Source: Acanthosepion pharaonis (Eukaryota; Mollusca; Cephalopoda; Sepiida; Sepiidae). Taken from it: a stretch of 64,000 nt of DNA. How positions within the stretch are numbered: position 1 is the stretch's first letter; each line of letters begins with the position of its first letter. The notes below the pieces were generated by a model that ran no database searches, was not told the DNA's origin, and saw only the letters and a list, made by a program, of their open reading frames with translations. Location of the stretch: NCBI GenBank assembly GCA_903632075.3, contig CAHIKZ030000126.1:406501-470500 (forward strand), in the 5' to 3' direction. Position numbers and translations under genes: made by a program. Below, piece after piece: positions 62,043 to 64,000 of the stretch.

Positions 62043-62101
62043 ACTGTGATTAGTATATTTGTATTTTTATAAAGAATTCAATCATAGCATTATAAAAAAT
62101 G

Positions 62102-62161
62102 TTCTTGATATCTTGTTTTATTTTTGATATCTTGTTTTATTCTTGATATCTTGTTTTATTT
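62102..62161. repeat. Tandem repeat, three units of about 19 bp
   Basis: TTGATATCTTGTTTTATT occurs three times in a row with one or two base differences. Confidence 0.85.
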
Positions 62162-62623
62162 TTATTTTTACTTTTTTTTAAGGCCATATCTGTTCAGGAT
62201 TTAGGTGATCATGGCTCTCCATATATTACTTTTCTGTATTATCTATGAACTGCCATGACATCTTGAAAAAGATAGTGGATTGGCTTTCTGCTGCCTTCTA
62301 TATGGCTTTTAAATTCAGACTAGTTCTTCCTGGTGGCTGTTACTCTAAAACTAGAAGGCTTAGTCTACCTTGATATTTAACCAATATCTAGGGAGAGAAG
62401 TGGATTCGTATGAAAATGAATGCAACAGACTAGGCTGAAATTTGAAATCTGCCTTCAGATTCCACTTTCTAAACCGATAACTTCTATGTTACCCACAAAT
62501 CCACTTGAGAAAAATACTTACAGATTGCTTTATGCCATGTCCTAATATTGTGCATGACTAGATCTTAGATTTTATTTCTATTGTGATATCATTGACACTT
62601 TTTATCTTAAGTTAGTGTGTATG

Positions 62624-62955
62624 TATATATATATATATAGTTAATAGTCAAAGTTGAATCAGACCAAGAAACTGTAGTATTAAAATTGCTCAATACATGT
62701 GTGAAAAAAATAAAATAAATGTAAAAATAACATATTGATCTTTTAACTTTAAAAATCAGGAGGTTAGTTAAATCTGCTATCTTGGTTTCAATCTTATGGT
62801 ATCCTCAGGTGAATTTTATCAAATAACCTCTTAATGTTGTGCATTTGTTTATTTATTTTTGAAAATAATAATATAGCATTTATTTATTTTTTTTTTTTTT
62901 TAAATAAAGCATTAAGAGATCATTTGATAAAAATTGCTTGAGGATACCAAAATGT

Positions 62956-62967
<12 letters not shown>
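62624..62967 (+). repeat. Interspersed repeat R3, copy 2, with fold-back tail
   Basis: A (TA) run at 62624-62639 is followed by the R3 sequence shared with 48455-48670. Here the last part (GGTATCCTCAGGTGAATTTT to about 62855) is repeated inverted at about 62903-62955, ending CTTGAGGATACCAAAATG, around a T-rich loop. The 48.6-kb copy lacks this inverted tail. A GT/AT microsatellite follows directly. Confidence 0.6.

Positions 62968-63014
<47 letters not shown>
62956..63014. repeat. (GT)n(AT)n microsatellite
   Basis: Six GT units then about 23 AT units. Confidence 0.95.
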
Positions 63015-63017
<3 letters not shown>

Positions 63018-64000
63018 TTTAAAACTAGAAGAAAATATTCTTTTGTAATTTGTCAGTGTTGTAATTTAACCACAGGAAAAAAATATCTTCTTCTATGAGA
63101 CAAAGTAACCATATTTTTTTCTCAATAATGTTTTACTCAGATGCATTAAAAAGTAAACATTGTCTTCCTGACAGCTGTCTTGATTTCAAATTTTGTTTAG
63201 ATTGTTAATAAATGCAATTTGAACCAGAACTTCATTGCTGACACCTATACATTTATGTAATGTGCATGCTTTTTAGGGTTTAATAAATTACATGCGATTA
63301 ATGGAAAGCAAATTTATATAATTAGGGAGTTTTTAAACTTCATCCTAACCACATATGAAATGGTAAAGAGAAGCAGATTCTTTTCTCTTGTCTATATCGT
63401 TCTCTAACTGTTTAGCAAAAGACTGTGATAGTCAGTTTGTGCTTCTGCTCCCTGTGAGAAAAAAATATATCTGGTATAACCTAGCTGCCAAGTAAAATCA
63501 ATATTGAATTTTCTTTCATTTTAAGATTGATATTTTGCTGAAGAGGCTTGTTTGTGTAACTTTCTACAACAGTTGTTACAGTTCTTCTTAAATAATAAAA
63601 TCTATGATTGGAAATTATTTTTCTTTTTGGATGGCATCTGTACAGTAAAATATCTGAAAGAGAATTTTATTTCTTATCCCCCCACCCCACCACAAATTCA
63701 AGGAAAAAAACGTGTTTGCATTTTATTTATTTATTTTTTTTTAATTTACTCAATTTTGTATTATCAGTTGTTATAGCACTGAACTAAAGGTCACAATCTT
63801 TGCATTTTATTTTTGGCTGACAGGTTTCGTTAAGCTGTTAACTACAAACAAATCATTGAGTATGATTGATAAAATTCTTGCAAGATAAAATTCTTGCTAT
63901 TAATATGGTTACTTGTATTATTTTTAGTGAAGTTGCTGTTGAAAAAAATTGTAGTTTAAAAATTGATTTATTTTATTTAAAATGTTTTTAGGATTAACAA
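63015..64000. other. AT-rich, unassigned
   Basis: Nothing recognised up to the window edge. Confidence 0.4.

Noticed and set aside
1..64000. CRISPR array, bacterial operon or defence system
   Set aside because: Base composition, retroelement content and lack of long dense ORFs show eukaryotic DNA. No spaced direct repeats of CRISPR type were seen.

Overview
The window reads as eukaryotic, AT-rich, gene-poor DNA built almost entirely from transposable-element remains, simple repeats and unassigned sequence. I found no host protein-coding exon, tRNA, rRNA or CRISPR array that I can support. The mix of elements (Tx1-clade LINE, Ty3/gypsy, RTE-type LINE fragments, Penelope GIY-YIG fragments, a P-element/THAP relic, a mariner relic), the long (AT)n and (CA)n tracts, and the repeats built on CCCGGCGTTGCCCGGG resemble what I know of cephalopod (octopus-like) genomes. 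That assignment is an inference and was not checked by any search.

Layout: 1-330 is a CpG-richer edge with a minus-strand TATA motif, possibly an LTR. 669-1000 and 3.4-3.6 kb are interspersed repeats. 7.36-9.34 kb is a decayed P-element-like (THAP) transposase. 9.72-9.84 kb is LTR-like. The main structure runs from 10.85 to 22.41 kb. The gag and protease of an old Ty3/gypsy element (10.85-11.76 kb) are separated from its RT, RNase H and integrase (about 19.96-22.29 kb) by an insert of about 8 kb holding a nearly full-length, minus-strand Tx1-type LINE. The LINE has ORF1 with a CCHC knuckle, ORF2 with an AP endonuclease, RT and C-terminal Cys/His motif, and a long 5' region with three ZNF143/Staf-like motifs. 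A 120-bp palindrome sits directly after the gypsy polypurine tract.

From 22.4 to 29.1 kb I see little. 29.1-31.3 kb holds two tandem, same-strand RTE-type LINE fragments, and a third lies at 38.5-39.7 kb, itself split by a short insert with a 10-bp target duplication. 35.3-36.8 kb holds two opposed Penelope-like fragments around an (AT)28 tract. 41.5-42.1 kb holds SINE-like repeats, 42.79-43.33 kb a mariner relic with both terminal inverted repeats, 44.6-47.2 kb a widely spaced inverted-repeat pair, and 49.05-49.32 kb a hairpin (MITE-like) element. 53.0 kb has a 26-bp minisatellite, 54.7-55.4 kb an interspersed repeat, and 61.52-62.04 kb an inverted dimer flanked by a perfect 17-bp direct repeat.

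No genes here work together as a pathway. The coding sequences are retrotransposon or transposon proteins, and nearly all are broken. The LINE is the least decayed: its damage is mainly single-base indels, several in or beside homopolymers, and it keeps many CpGs, while the gypsy host element is heavily mutated. This fits the LINE having landed in an already old gypsy copy. I do not see an undescribed defence or metabolic system. The most informative signals are the nested insertion, the putative ZNF143 sites in the LINE promoter, and the fold-back insert with its clean target duplication.
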